A stretch of DNA of 64,000 bases, taken from assembly GCA_945831575.1 (NCBI GenBank), contig CAMACX010000008.1, positions 1 to 64,000 on the forward strand, written 5' to 3'. The notes under the pieces are model-generated. The model saw nothing but the letters and a program-made list of their open reading frames with translations, did not search any database and had not been told where the DNA came from. The position numbers were made by a program, and so were the translations under genes. Source of the stretch: an uncultured Mediterranea sp. GTDB taxonomy: Bacteria > Bacteroidota > Bacteroidia > Bacteroidales > Bacteroidaceae. Each line of letters begins with the position of its first letter. Within the stretch, counting starts at the first letter, position 1. Of the stretch, positions 44,982-54,568 are shown piece after piece.

Positions 44982-45563
44982 ATGATTCAGATAGATGATG
45001 TAGTCGTTTCGCTTGATGTATTCCGAGAAAAATTCCTCTGTGACCTTTCGGCCTGCAAGGGGCAGTGTTGTATCGAAGGGGATGCCGGTGCTCCCGTAGA
45101 GCTGGATGAAGTGGCCCAGCTGGAGGATGTGCTTCCTGTCGTGTGGGATGATCTCTCACCCGAGGCACGTCAGGTCATCGAGCGTCAGGGAGTGGTCTAT
45201 ACCGATTGCGAGGGCGACCTTGTCACCTCGATTGTCAACGGCAAGGATTGTGTCTTTACCTGCTATGACCGTCAGGGCGGCTGCTATTGTGCCATTGAGA
45301 AGGCTTATCGCGAGGGGCGTTGTTCGTTCTATAAACCCGTGTCGTGTCACCTTTATCCCATTCGCGTGGGTGATTACGGTCCCTACAAGGCCGTCAACTA
45401 CCACCGTTGGGAGGTCTGTAAGGCTGCTGTGCTTTTGGGAAAGAAAGAGAATCTCCCCCTCTACCGCTTCCTTAAGGAGCCGCTCATCCGCAAGTTTGGT
45501 AAGGCGTGGTATCATGAGCTTGAAGAGGCGGCTGAAGAGCTGAAGAAGCAGGGATTTCTGTAG
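44982..45563 (+). CDS. DUF3109 family Cys-rich protein
   Basis: A 193-residue protein. The cysteines fit the DUF3109 / YkgJ-like pattern: CDLSACKGQCCIEGDAGAP near the start, then CVFTCYDRQGGCYCAIE, CSFYKPVSCHLYPIRV and a late Cys. Such clusters are thought to bind zinc or an iron-sulfur group. Function unknown. The promoter is not clear. Confidence 0.82.
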   Translation: MIQIDDVVVSLDVFREKFLCDLSACKGQCCIEGDAGAPVELDEVAQLEDVLPVVWDDLSPEARQVIERQGVVYTDCEGDLVTSIVNGKDCVFTCYDRQGGCYCAIEKAYREGRCSFYKPVSCHLYPIRVGDYGPYKAVNYHRWEVCKAAVLLGKKENLPLYRFLKEPLIRKFGKAWYHELEEAAEELKKQGFL

Positions 45564-45618
45564 ATGTCCTGTGCTTGCCTCGTTATGGTAAGCCTCTCCT
45601 TCTTCTGCGTGCGTCACT

Positions 45619-45655
45619 TTGCAACTCGGTTGCACGGATTTTCGTTTACCTTTGC
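45619..45655 (+). promoter_or_regulatory. Promoter of the permease-fur operon
   Basis: TACCTTTG at 45648-45655, with TTTG at 45619-45622; the spacer of 25 bp is longer than usual. It lies 26 bp upstream of the permease start. Confidence 0.45.
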
Positions 45656-45681
45656 AGGCAGTTTTTTGAACCAATACGATT

Positions 45682-47055
45682 ATGGAAGAGATTATACACT
45701 TGATTAACGAGATGTCACCTTACCTGTTGCTGGGTTTTTTCCTGGCAGGGGTGATGCATGCCTTTGTGCCTCGTACCCTCTATAGCCGCTACCTCTCAGC
45801 CCGAGGCTTCCGCTCCGTGCTCTATGCTGCCCTGCTGGGCATTCCGCTGCCTCTCTGTTCGTGTGGCGTAATCCCCACGGCTATGTCCCTCCGTCGTGAA
45901 GGGGCTTCCAAGGGGGCTACGGTCTCTTTCCTTGTCGCCACACCGCAGACGGGTATAGATTCCATTGTGGCTACCTACTCGCTCATGGGCCTTCCCTTTG
46001 CGATTATCCGTCCCTTGGTGGCATTGCTCACCGCTCTGTTCGGTGGGCTATTGGTGGATTGTTTTGATGAAGGATGTTCTCCCTCTCCATTTACTTCAGC
46101 TTCAGCAGATACTGTTCAAACTTGCAGTTGTGGGCATGACCATGCAATGCATGCTCACGGCTTCTTTACCCGGTTGAAGGAGGCTTTTCACTACGCTTTC
46201 GTAGAAATGATGCAGGATATTGGCAAGTGGCTGGTCGTTGGCTTGGTTGTCGCCGGACTGATTACCGTGCTGGTTCCCGACAGCTTCTTTGCTCTGTTTG
46301 CCGGCGATTCCTTGATGAGCATCCTCTTTGTGCTACTCTTCTCTATACCGATGTACCTTTGTGCTACAGGCTCCATACCGATTGCTGTAGCCTTGATGCT
46401 CAAGGGACTGACTCCCGGGGCAGCATTGGTCTTGTTGATGGCCGGCCCGGCAAGCAATGCCGCCTCGATGCTTGTCATAGGTAAGGTGCTGGGACGCCGA
46501 TCGCTGTTGCTCTATCTGCTTTCTATTGTGGGGGGAGCCGTGGCATTTGGCCTGTTGGTTGATGCTTTGTTTCCTGCTTCGTGGTTTGCCCCATTAGGAA
46601 GTGAGGCTGTGGCCGACTGCTGTGCGACCAGCGAAAGCCACCTCTTCGGGTGGATTTGCACCGTCTTGATGGCGCTGTTGCTGCTTCGAGCCTTCGCGCT
46701 GCGCTATTTCGGTCATGAGCGGGGCTGTCTTTGTCACGACCACGAGGAGTATGCTTGCGAGGATGCGCATTGCAGCTGTCATGTTCATGAGCATCTGGAG
46801 GAAGATGCCTGTGGTTGTCGTCTCTCCGAGGAGACCGTCCCGGTGCGTCGTTATCGGGTCAAGGGAATGAACTGTAACCATTGCCGTGCCAACGTGGAGA
46901 AGGCTTTGCGTTCCGTCAGTGGAGTAAAGCAGGTAGAGGTCTCGCTGAAGGAGGAGATGGCTGTGGTTGAGGGGACTTGTGAGGAGCCGCTGCTCGTTGA
47001 GGCGGTGCAATCGTTGGGCTTTGATATTTATCTGTTGGAAGGAGACGACGCATGA
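45682..47055 (+). CDS. SO_0444-type Cu/Zn efflux permease with HMA domain
   Basis: A 457-residue membrane protein of the permease group (PF03773) that exports heavy metals. Eight or so helices are interrupted by a Cys/His-rich stretch (CSCGHDHAMHAHG) near residue 150, and a second one before the C-terminus (CLCHDHEEYACEDAHCSCHVH). CSCGVIPTAMSLRREGAS is a core family motif. The C-terminal 70 residues are an HMA domain with GMNCNHC. It overlaps the fur-type gene by 4 bp, so the metal regulator and exporter are translated together. Confidence 0.88.
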   Translation: MEEIIHLINEMSPYLLLGFFLAGVMHAFVPRTLYSRYLSARGFRSVLYAALLGIPLPLCSCGVIPTAMSLRREGASKGATVSFLVATPQTGIDSIVATYSLMGLPFAIIRPLVALLTALFGGLLVDCFDEGCSPSPFTSASADTVQTCSCGHDHAMHAHGFFTRLKEAFHYAFVEMMQDIGKWLVVGLVVAGLITVLVPDSFFALFAGDSLMSILFVLLFSIPMYLCATGSIPIAVALMLKGLTPGAALVLLMAGPASNAASMLVIGKVLGRRSLLLYLLSIVGGAVAFGLLVDALFPASWFAPLGSEAVADCCATSESHLFGWICTVLMALLLLRAFALRYFGHERGCLCHDHEEYACEDAHCSCHVHEHLEEDACGCRLSEETVPVRRYRVKGMNCNHCRANVEKALRSVSGVKQVEVSLKEEMAVVEGTCEEPLLVEAVQSLGFDIYLLEGDDA

Positions 47056-47501
47056 CGAAGCAATCCGAAGCATTATGGCATCTCAATCCCTCCGCTTACC
47101 TGGAGCGGCATGAGGTAAAGCCCACGGCCAATCGCATCAGTGTACTCCGGCAGTTGGCTCAGGCTACGCATCCCCTCTCGTTGCGTGAGTTGGAGGAGCA
47201 GCTTGAAACCATCGACCGCAGTAACCTCTTCCGCACCCTCACCCTCTTCCGCAAAGCCCACTTGGTACACGTCATTGAGGACGGCAGTGAGAGTGTGAAA
47301 TACGAGCTCTGCCGCGACGGCAGTGCCACCCACGATGACTTGCATGTCCATTTCCGTTGCGAATCGTGTCAGCGCACTTTCTGCCTGGAGGAGGTACATA
47401 TTCCTTGTGTGGTGCTTCCTGAGGGCTTCGAGGCCCTCTCGGTAAACTATGTCATCAAGGGGCTTTGTCCCGACTGTCGCCGCAAGCAGGAGAACCGATA
47501 G
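47052..47501 (+). CDS. Fur-family metal-dependent repressor
   Basis: A 149-residue Fur-family protein with a winged-helix DNA-binding half (TANRISVLRQLAQATHPLSLRELEEQL, then RSNLFRTLTLFRKAHLVH) and a C-terminal dimer half. The latter has HVHFRCESCQRTFCLEE and CPDCRRKQ, two CxxC zinc-structural pairs. It starts inside the ATGA overlap with the permease gene and most likely senses the exported metal (Cu or Zn). A bidirectional terminator follows. Confidence 0.9.
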   Translation: MTKQSEALWHLNPSAYLERHEVKPTANRISVLRQLAQATHPLSLRELEEQLETIDRSNLFRTLTLFRKAHLVHVIEDGSESVKYELCRDGSATHDDLHVHFRCESCQRTFCLEEVHIPCVVLPEGFEALSVNYVIKGLCPDCRRKQENR

Positions 47502-47509
47502 TAAATATT

Positions 47510-47551
47510 GCGTCCCCTTACCATCCCATTGCTGGGTACGTAAGGGGACGC
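47510..47551. terminator. Bidirectional terminator between fur and gpmI
   Basis: GCGTCCCCTTAC at 47510-47521 is the exact complement of 47540-47551, an 18-nt loop. It separates convergent genes. Confidence 0.75.
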
Positions 47552-47573
47552 TTCTGTGTAAGATGCTTGGAAA

Positions 47574-49091
47574 TTAGTCGTTGATCAGGTCCTTACCGGT
47601 CATCTCGGCGGGTTGCTTCATGCCGAGGATGTGGAGGATTGAGGGAGCTACGTCAGCCAGTACACCGTTCTCTACGCGGGCAGCCTTGTTTTCCGTTACA
47701 TAGACGAAGGGCACGGGGTTGAGCGAGTGGGCCGTGTTGGGCGTGCCATCCTCGTTGAGGGCGTGGTCGGCGTTGCCGTGGTCGGCAATGATGATGACCT
47801 CGTAACCGTTGGCCTTGGCGGCTTCTACGGTCTCGTTCACGCATTGGTCAATGGCTACGACAGCCTTCTCAATGGCGCTGTAGATACCCGTGTGGCCCAC
47901 CATGTCGCCGTTGGCATAGTTCACCACGATGAAGTCATACTTCTGTGTGCCGATGGCCTCCACCAGCTTATCCTTTACCTCGTAAGCGCTCATTTCGGGC
48001 TTCAGGTCGTAGGTAGCCACCTTGGGAGAGGGTACCAGGATGCGCTCTTCGCCCTCATAGGGTGTCTCGCGGCCACCATTGAAGAAGAAGGTGACGTGGG
48101 CATACTTCTCGGTTTCAGCAATGTGGAGCTGGCTCTTGCCCTCATTGGAGAGGTATTCGCCCAGCGTGTTCTGTACGTTCTCCTTGTCGAAGAGGATGTG
48201 AACGCCTTTGAAAGAAGCATCGTAGGGCGTCATGCAGAAGTATTGCAGGCCGGGGATGGTCATCATGCCCTGTTCAGGCATATCCTGCTGCGTCAGCACG
48301 ATGGTCAGCTCCTTGGCGCGGTCGTTGCGGTAGTTGAAGAAGATGACTACATCGCCCTCCTTGATGGTGCCATCTACGGTGCTGTTGACGATAGGCTTGA
48401 TGAACTCATCAGTCACCTCCTCGTCGTAGCTCTCCTGCATGGCTTTCACCATGTCGTCAGCTTGACGTCCTTCGCCCTTCACGAGCAGGTCGTAGGCAGT
48501 CTTCACGCGTTCCCAACGCTTGTCGCGGTCCATGGCGTAGAAGCGTCCGATGATGCTGGCCACGGTGCCGGCGCTCTGTGCGCAGTGGTCGGTGAGCTGC
48601 TGGATGAATCCCTTGCCGCTGCGAGGGTCGGTGTCACGGCCGTCCATGAAGCAGTGGATGAAGGTATTGCTGATGCCGTAGTCTTTGGCAATGTCGCAGA
48701 GCGTGAAGAGGTGCTCGAGCGAGCTGTGTACGCCACCGTTGGAGGTGAGGCCCATCAGGTGGATGCTCTTGCCCGTCTCCTTGGCATAGCCGTAGGCAGC
48801 CTGAATCTCCTTGTTCTGGCGGATGCTGCCGTCAGCGCAGGCACGGTTGATTTTCACGAGGTCCTGATATACGATGCGTCCGGCACCGATATTGAGGTGA
48901 CCCACTTCAGAGTTACCCATCTGTCCGTCGGGCAGGCCCACGTTCTCGCCGCTGGCTTGCAGTTGGGAGTGGGGGTAGTTGGCCATGAGAGAGTCCCAGT
49001 AGGGGGTAGGAGTCTGGGAGATGACATCATCTTTCTGGCGGTCGCCGATGCCCCAGCCGTCCAGAATCATCAGAAGTGCTTTTTTGCTCAT
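47574..49091 (-). CDS. gpmI: 2,3-bisphosphoglycerate-independent phosphoglycerate mutase
   Basis: Interconverts 2- and 3-phosphoglycerate, using a phosphoserine and two Mn ions. The 505 residues start [14 protein letters not shown], with the catalytic Ser in [16 protein letters not shown], the phosphatase-fold metal site in [15 protein letters not shown], and [19 protein letters not shown] 49091 fits the family; the 39-residue upstream extension does not. It is the last of its unit and convergent with fur. Confidence 0.95.
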   Translation of the reverse strand: MSKKALLMILDGWGIGDRQKDDVISQTPTPYWDSLMANYPHSQLQASGENVGLPDGQMGNSEVGHLNIGAGRIVYQDLVKINRACADGSIRQNKEIQAAYGYAKETGKSIHLMGLTSNGGVHSSLEHLFTLCDIAKDYGISNTFIHCFMDGRDTDPRSGKGFIQQLTDHCAQSAGTVASIIGRFYAMDRDKRWERVKTAYDLLVKGEGRQADDMVKAMQESYDEEVTDEFIKPIVNSTVDGTIKEGDVVIFFNYRNDRAKELTIVLTQQDMPEQGMMTIPGLQYFCMTPYDASFKGVHILFDKENVQNTLGEYLSNEGKSQLHIAETEKYAHVTFFFNGGRETPYEGEERILVPSPKVATYDLKPEMSAYEVKDKLVEAIGTQKYDFIVVNYANGDMVGHTGIYSAIEKAVVAIDQCVNETVEAAKANGYEVIIIADHGNADHALNEDGTPNTAHSLNPVPFVYVTENKAARVENGVLADVAPSILHILGMKQPAEMTGKDLIND

Positions 49092-49164
49092 AATGTTTAT
49101 TGGTTTATTGGGTTGATTTTTGCTTGTTTCCTTCTGTGAATGCGTGTGGTCGCAATTCAGGGCG

Positions 49165-49196
49165 CAAATATACGGTTTTGCAGTTGATTTATCAAG
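49165..49196 (-). promoter_or_regulatory. Promoter of gpmI
   Basis: The complement has CTTG (49193-49196) and TATATTTG (49165-49172), spacer 20 bp. Confidence 0.6.
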
Positions 49197-49702
49197 ACTT
49201 TGGTGCATTTTTTCTTTACCGCTCTATTGCGCATCGTGATGAGAAGTGATTCTCAACTGTTGAAATTCCTGGAAAGTTCTTAACAGAGGACTTGCCGGCT
49301 CATCCGCTAGACAGGCCTAACCTCTATCCCTAGATTCATTGGCGAGGCACTACGCCCACCACCTCCTTCCTCTAAGGCTGCTCCGCTCCTGCGCTAAAGT
49401 AGCTAGGGGATGAACTCGATTTGAACTCGATTTGAAGTCGATTTGAACTCGATGAAAAATTAGAGATTCATCGACTTCATATCGAGTTCAAATGGGCTTC
49501 ACTACGGAGGTACATTAGCGTTGCCTTAGCAGGATGATAGACTTATATCCTGTTCAAGATAGAGGAGGGGTGGAGGGAATAGGCGCATAAAATATCATTA
49601 CATATTTAGATTTTAAGCCATTTTTTTATTGGACGATTATTTGGACTTCTCAACGATATTGCCTTATTTTGCAAACTCAAAACGCAATTGTAGGTACATA
49701 TC
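49197..49702. other. Intergenic region upstream of the PUL
   Basis: About 500 bp without a gene between the gpmI promoter and the DUF6377 gene. It contains an 11-bp array with an inverted partner at 49411-49494 and little else. Position 49656-49663 is only a near match to a -7 box. Confidence 0.55.
49411..49494. repeat. 11-bp tandem array with inverted arm
   Basis: Four 11-nt units (TGAACTCGATT twice, TGAAGTCGATT, TGAACTCGATG) at 49411-49454. At 49468-49494 the reverse complement of the same unit follows, with TCATCGACTTCA and TCGAGTTCAAAT, so a stem of about 20 bp can form. Same period as the arrays at 2250 and 7787. Confidence 0.75.
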
Positions 49703-51361
49703 ATGGGAAACTGTTATAGGCACGTTATATATAGCATATTAATCTTGTTTGTATGGGCCATGTTGCCATGGGCAACGGTGGGGGCAAAAATGCGTCCCGT
49801 TGACTCGTTGTTGCTTGTTCTCGATGGTGAGATAGAGCAGCGTCATCTGTACAGGGAACAGAAGGAGCAACGTCTTGCCGCCTTGAAGCAGCTACTCGAG
49901 AAATCACTTCAGCTCTCCATGCAGTTTGAGCAATGCAGTCAGCTCTTCAGCGAGTACGAGAGTTATCAGTTTGATTCGGCCTACGTCTATGCCAAACGCT
50001 CCCTTCATATTGCCCGTCAGTTGGGCGACTCAGTGGCACTGGCCCGTGCTCACCGATACGTAGCCCGTTGCTATATTGGCTTGGGTTCTTTCTATGATGC
50101 CGTATTACAGGTGGACAGCATCCCCTACCAACAACTGCCCATTGACGAACAGATTGATTACTATACACTCTGCGTCTATCTCTATCAGGATATGGCAGAC
50201 TACCTGAAAGGGACAAGAGACCTCTATCGATGCTATACCGACAAAGCCGAACGCTATCGTTGCTGGTTAAGACAAAACAACTGCCGTTCCACCCTCGACT
50301 ATGTACGTAAGAACAACCTGGCTATAACCCATATTGACAGCCTTCCTCTGGAGCAGAAAAATCCGGCACGCGAGGAGTACGTGCGTGAGTTCCAGCTCTC
50401 ACTGCACGAGATGGCCGTACAATATTACATAATGGGCGAGACGGCTGAAAGGCAGGGCAATCGTCAACAGGCTATCGCCTATACTGCGCTGTCTGCTATT
50501 TACGACATTCGTTCAGCCACACGCGAGACACGGGCCAGTCAGGTACTGGCCGGCTATCTCTATGAAGAGAAACAGATAGCCCGGGCCGTGCGCTACATCC
50601 ATCTGGCGCAGGAGGATGCCGAATTCTTCAACACCCAGAAGCGCAGAACGGAAATCAATCAAATCCTGCCACGAATCGAAAACCGGCGCTATGACTGGAT
50701 CAGCAGCCAGCGCACAGCACTCTGCCTGGGCATTGTGCTCGTGGCAGGACTGCTTCTGCTCGTCATTTGGCTGGCTCTGCGCATCAACTTACGCAATCAT
50801 AGGTTGGCCGAGGCACGCCGTGAGATAGCCAATCAAGCCAAGGAACTGCGCGACACGAACGAGGCACTGACCCACAGCAAGCAGCGGCTGGAAGAGGCCA
50901 ACGACATCAAGGACCAGTACATCATACAGTCGCTCTACAGCGACTCCACATTCGTTACCCGCGTGGAAGAGATCTGCCGTCAACTTGACCGTAAACTCAA
51001 GGCCCGTCAGTATGCCGACCTCAACGGCATCTCTACCATGATGGGCATCAAACAGGAGCGCGAACGGATGACGCTGGCTTTCGATCAGGCTTTTCTCAAG
51101 TTGTTTCCCAACTTTCCGGAGGCCTATAACAACCTTTTTGACGAAGAAAACCGCGTCAACTTCTGTGCCGATGTGCCCATGCCCACCGAGGTGCGCATCT
51201 TTGCCTTGATGCGATTGGGCATAGAGGAAGTCTCCGTGGTGAGCCGCTACCTCAACCTCTCGCCCAACTCCATCTACGTCTATAAGGCTAAGGTCAAAGC
51301 CAAGGCCAGGGTAGGGAAGGAGGAGTTCGAAATGCGCATCAAGCGGATTCCCAAGCCATAA
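49703..51361 (+). CDS. DUF6377 membrane-bound PUL regulator
   Basis: A 552-residue protein with an N-terminal signal/membrane segment, TPR-like helical repeats (residues about 60-320), a single membrane helix near 345-365 (CLGIVLVAGLLLLVIWLALR), a coiled coil, and a C-terminal domain. That domain ends with RLGIEEVSVVSRYLNLSPNSIYVYKAKVK, which resembles a helix-turn-helix. Regulators of this type (DUF6377) lie next to susC genes in Bacteroidota, where they are thought to signal across the membrane. It is 192 bp upstream of susC on the same strand, so it is probably the local regulator. Confidence 0.82.
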   Translation: MGNCYRHVIYSILILFVWAMLPWATVGAKMRPVDSLLLVLDGEIEQRHLYREQKEQRLAALKQLLEKSLQLSMQFEQCSQLFSEYESYQFDSAYVYAKRSLHIARQLGDSVALARAHRYVARCYIGLGSFYDAVLQVDSIPYQQLPIDEQIDYYTLCVYLYQDMADYLKGTRDLYRCYTDKAERYRCWLRQNNCRSTLDYVRKNNLAITHIDSLPLEQKNPAREEYVREFQLSLHEMAVQYYIMGETAERQGNRQQAIAYTALSAIYDIRSATRETRASQVLAGYLYEEKQIARAVRYIHLAQEDAEFFNTQKRRTEINQILPRIENRRYDWISSQRTALCLGIVLVAGLLLLVIWLALRINLRNHRLAEARREIANQAKELRDTNEALTHSKQRLEEANDIKDQYIIQSLYSDSTFVTRVEEICRQLDRKLKARQYADLNGISTMMGIKQERERMTLAFDQAFLKLFPNFPEAYNNLFDEENRVNFCADVPMPTEVRIFALMRLGIEEVSVVSRYLNLSPNSIYVYKAKVKAKARVGKEEFEMRIKRIPKP

Positions 51362-51409
51362 ATTACGCCTCTCATCAGACCTTAATTAATCCGCATTTTG
51401 ATAATTGCA

Positions 51410-51461
51410 ACGGTTTGTTTTACAGACCGTAAGGGTGTTTATGTACCTTAATTTACCCTTA
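51410..51461. promoter_or_regulatory. Nested dyads upstream of susC (putative operator)
   Basis: A 21-bp dyad centred at 51420 has half-sites ACGGTnTGT and ACAnACCGT around 3 bp. A second, overlapping dyad pairs TAAGGGT (51430-51436) with ACCCTTA (51455-51461). They lie 90-145 bp before the susC start and could bind the PUL regulator. Confidence 0.5.
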
Positions 51462-51553
51462 ATCACTTCGGTGGCTTGATGCAAACTGTTTACTTTGCTG
51501 CACAAACAACAAAAAAAATTCTTTATGTTAAACTTAAAAAAACAGGTAAAGCC

Positions 51554-54541
51554 ATGAGAAGTAGAATTTATTTCTTATTGTTCCTATGTTTTGTTTTGTG
51601 CGGTGCATCACAGCCAGGGTGGGCGCAATCTACGCTCACCGTCACAGGTACGGTGACTGATGGCACTACGGGAGAAACACTCATAGGTGTAAACATCAAA
51701 ATCAAAAACGGCTCACGAGGTTGTACCACTGATTTGGACGGCAACTATACGTTGAGCGGAGTGGGTAGTAAAGAGGTGCTGGTCTTCTCCAGCATCGGTT
51801 ACAAAACTCAGGAGATTCAGGTAAACGGTCGCACGCGTATCGACCTTCAGATGAAAGAGGATAGCGAGCTGCTTGGTGAGGTGGTGGTCATTGGTTATGG
51901 CACCATGGACAAAAAGGAGCTGACTTCTGCTATTGCTCACGTCAGTGAGAAGGAGTTCCTCAACATCAGTAGCATCGATCCCTCGATGATGATTCAGGGT
52001 AAGGTGGCTGGTGTTTCGATTACCAATACCGGTGCAGGCGACCCCAATAACCAGGCAAGCATCCAGATTCGTGGTGTCAGCAGCCGTTCGGCAGGCCTCG
52101 GCCCGTTGATTGTCATTGATGGTGTTCCCGGTGGTAACCTCACCAATCTCAATCCCAACGACATTGCCTCATTCGACATCCTGAAGGATGGTGCAGCCAG
52201 TGCCATCTACGGTACACGAGGCAGCAACGGTGTTATCCTGATTACTACTAAAAAAGGCAGCAAGGATGGGGCCATCCATACCTCTTACAGTGGCAACTTC
52301 TCGTTCGATGTGATGAAGAAGGAGCTGGATATGCTCTCGGCAGACGAATATCGTAGCCTACGTATTGAGCAGGATGGCACGGGCGTTGACCTGGGCGGCA
52401 ATGACGACTGGCTGGATGCCGTCAGTCAGACCGGCTTCAGCATGCAGCATACGCTGACGCTGAGCGGAGGTAATGATAAGAGTAACTACCGCGTGAGTGC
52501 TGACTACCGTGATGCCCGTGGTATCGACAAGCGTTCGGGACGTGAGGAGTATGGGGCGCGTGCCTCCATCAACCACACCACGGCCAGTGGTTTGCTGTCC
52601 TTTACACTCAATGTGGCCCCGCGCATTGCCTACCGTGACAACTCCGATTGGAACGCCTTCCGAAATGCATTGGAAGCTAATCCGACCACTCCCATCATGG
52701 ACCCGGAGAATCCCACCCGTTACTACAATTTCCAGGGACAGGTGGTAGGTTACAACCCGGTTGAGGCACTCACCATTGAAGAGAGTTCGGGTGAGACCAA
52801 GCTGATTGACTGGGATGGCACAGCCAAGTTGAACCTGCTCCCTCTCCTGCTCAAGGACAAGAGCAAGAACCATATCCTGACTACGCAGATTACTTTCGCA
52901 GACCACCAGTATGATAACTTCAACAAGTGGTTTCGTCCCTCGACCAGCACGCAGGCCATTAATGCCGGACGCGATGGTCAGGCCAGTCGTGACTACTCCA
53001 AGGAGCGGCAGCACAGCTTAGAATGGTTGGCCAACTATCAGACCTCCATTAAGGGACACAACATCAAGGCCATGGCGGGTTACTCATACCAATATGCTCA
53101 GTATAGCGGTTTAAATGCTAGCAACAGCGACTTCCCCAATGACGGTCTGGGTGCCGACAACATCGGCACGGGTGAATATGCCAAGGATGAGGGTGAAATC
53201 GGTATGGGTACCTACAAGAACGACTGGAAGCTGATAGCCTTCTTTGGACGTATCAGCTACGACTGGCAGGGCCGTTATCTCGTTACCGCTTCGCTGCGTC
53301 ACGAAGGTTCGTCGAAATTTGGTGCCAACAATAAGTGGGGTAATTTCCCCGCCGTATCTGCAGGTTGGCGCATATCCGAGGAGAGCTTCATGAAAGACGT
53401 GAAATGGATCAGTGATTTGAAGCTGCGTGCCGACTATGGTGTCACCGGCAATCAGGACTTTGGTAGTTACAATTCGCTCAACACCATGACAGGATTCGGC
53501 TATTATTTCTATAACGGCAAGTACTTCCAGGTGTGGGGACCCTCAAAGAACGTCAATCCCGACCTGAAGTGGGAGAAGGGTAAGAACTGGAACGTAGGTA
53601 TAGACTTTGCTCTCTTCGATGGCAAAGTCAGCGGTTCGTTGAACTACTTCAACCGTCGTCAGCAAGACCTGCTGGGTAACTACAAGGTGTCCGTTCCTCC
53701 CTACTTGTTCGATGAGACCTTTGTCAACGTGGGTACGATGAAGAATACTGGATTTGAATTTGACGTCCAATGGAATGCCGTCCAGAGCAAGGATTTCGAC
53801 TACTCTGTCAGTGTGGTAGGCTCCACCATGGACAACAAGTTCGTCAACTTCAGCAACTCGGAGTATGTAGGACAGGACTTCTACAATGTCTGTGGTACTG
53901 AAGATCCCTATCCCTTCTATAACTTGCAGCGCATAGAGAAAGGCAAGCGCATAGGCAATTTCTACATGTGGAAGTATGCCGGCGTAGATACCAACGGCGA
54001 CTGGCTGGTTTACGACAAGGAGGGCGACATCATCAAGGCTGCTCAGGCCAGCGATGAAGACCGCCAGGTGGTGGGCAACGGCTTGCCCAAGTTTACTGGC
54101 TCAATGACCCACAACTTCCGTTACAAGAATTTTGACCTCTCTCTCTTCTTCCGGGGAGCCTTCGGTTACGACATCTTCAACATTCACGACTTCTACTACG
54201 GTACGCGCAATTTCACTGGCAATGTGCTGAAGAAGGCGTACAACAAGAACCTTCCCGTATCGGCCAAGGCCAACCCTGTGGTGTGCGACTACTTCCTGGA
54301 GCGTGGAGATTATCTGAAGCTCGACATGGTGACGTTGGGCTATACCTGGAATACAGGTTGCAAGTATTTGTCGCGTGCGCGCCTCTACGCTACGGCTAAG
54401 AACCTGCTTACCATCACGAAGTTCAGCGGTGTAGATCCTGCTTCCTATCAGGTGAACGGGCTGACCCCGGGTGCTACAGGATCGCGCACCTACTATCCCT
54501 CCACCCGCCAGTTTATCGTGGGTGTGCAACTTGACTTCTAA
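51554..54541 (+). CDS. susC: SusC-family TonB-dependent outer-membrane transporter
   Basis: Imports oligosaccharides across the outer membrane with SusD, using TonB energy. The 995 residues have a signal peptide (GWAQ), a carboxypeptidase-regulatory-like domain (TVTGTVTDGTTGETLIGVNI), the SusC/RagA signature region with the plug (GEVVVIGYGTMDKKELTSAI) and a 22-strand barrel to the C-terminal FIVGVQLDF. ATG 51554 is chosen because the upstream 26 residues are not signal-like. There is no STN domain, so no link to an ECF sigma and anti-sigma pair is expected. The susD gene follows after 27 bp. Confidence 0.95.
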   Translation: MRSRIYFLLFLCFVLCGASQPGWAQSTLTVTGTVTDGTTGETLIGVNIKIKNGSRGCTTDLDGNYTLSGVGSKEVLVFSSIGYKTQEIQVNGRTRIDLQMKEDSELLGEVVVIGYGTMDKKELTSAIAHVSEKEFLNISSIDPSMMIQGKVAGVSITNTGAGDPNNQASIQIRGVSSRSAGLGPLIVIDGVPGGNLTNLNPNDIASFDILKDGAASAIYGTRGSNGVILITTKKGSKDGAIHTSYSGNFSFDVMKKELDMLSADEYRSLRIEQDGTGVDLGGNDDWLDAVSQTGFSMQHTLTLSGGNDKSNYRVSADYRDARGIDKRSGREEYGARASINHTTASGLLSFTLNVAPRIAYRDNSDWNAFRNALEANPTTPIMDPENPTRYYNFQGQVVGYNPVEALTIEESSGETKLIDWDGTAKLNLLPLLLKDKSKNHILTTQITFADHQYDNFNKWFRPSTSTQAINAGRDGQASRDYSKERQHSLEWLANYQTSIKGHNIKAMAGYSYQYAQYSGLNASNSDFPNDGLGADNIGTGEYAKDEGEIGMGTYKNDWKLIAFFGRISYDWQGRYLVTASLRHEGSSKFGANNKWGNFPAVSAGWRISEESFMKDVKWISDLKLRADYGVTGNQDFGSYNSLNTMTGFGYYFYNGKYFQVWGPSKNVNPDLKWEKGKNWNVGIDFALFDGKVSGSLNYFNRRQQDLLGNYKVSVPPYLFDETFVNVGTMKNTGFEFDVQWNAVQSKDFDYSVSVVGSTMDNKFVNFSNSEYVGQDFYNVCGTEDPYPFYNLQRIEKGKRIGNFYMWKYAGVDTNGDWLVYDKEGDIIKAAQASDEDRQVVGNGLPKFTGSMTHNFRYKNFDLSLFFRGAFGYDIFNIHDFYYGTRNFTGNVLKKAYNKNLPVSAKANPVVCDYFLERGDYLKLDMVTLGYTWNTGCKYLSRARLYATAKNLLTITKFSGVDPASYQVNGLTPGATGSRTYYPSTRQFIVGVQLDF

Positions 54542-54568
54542 TCAACCGGAATTAACCTATTTTGTGAC

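Noticed and set aside
45573..45593. Terminator after the DUF3109 gene
   Set aside because: GCTTGCC and GGTAAGC pair with one G-T and the stem is only 7 bp without a clear T-run, so it was not listed.
47727..49139. A 470-codon open frame on the plus strand
   Set aside because: It lies wholly opposite gpmI and its codons give Val/Leu/Gly/Ala-rich sequence without motifs. It is a shadow of the GC-rich third positions of gpmI.
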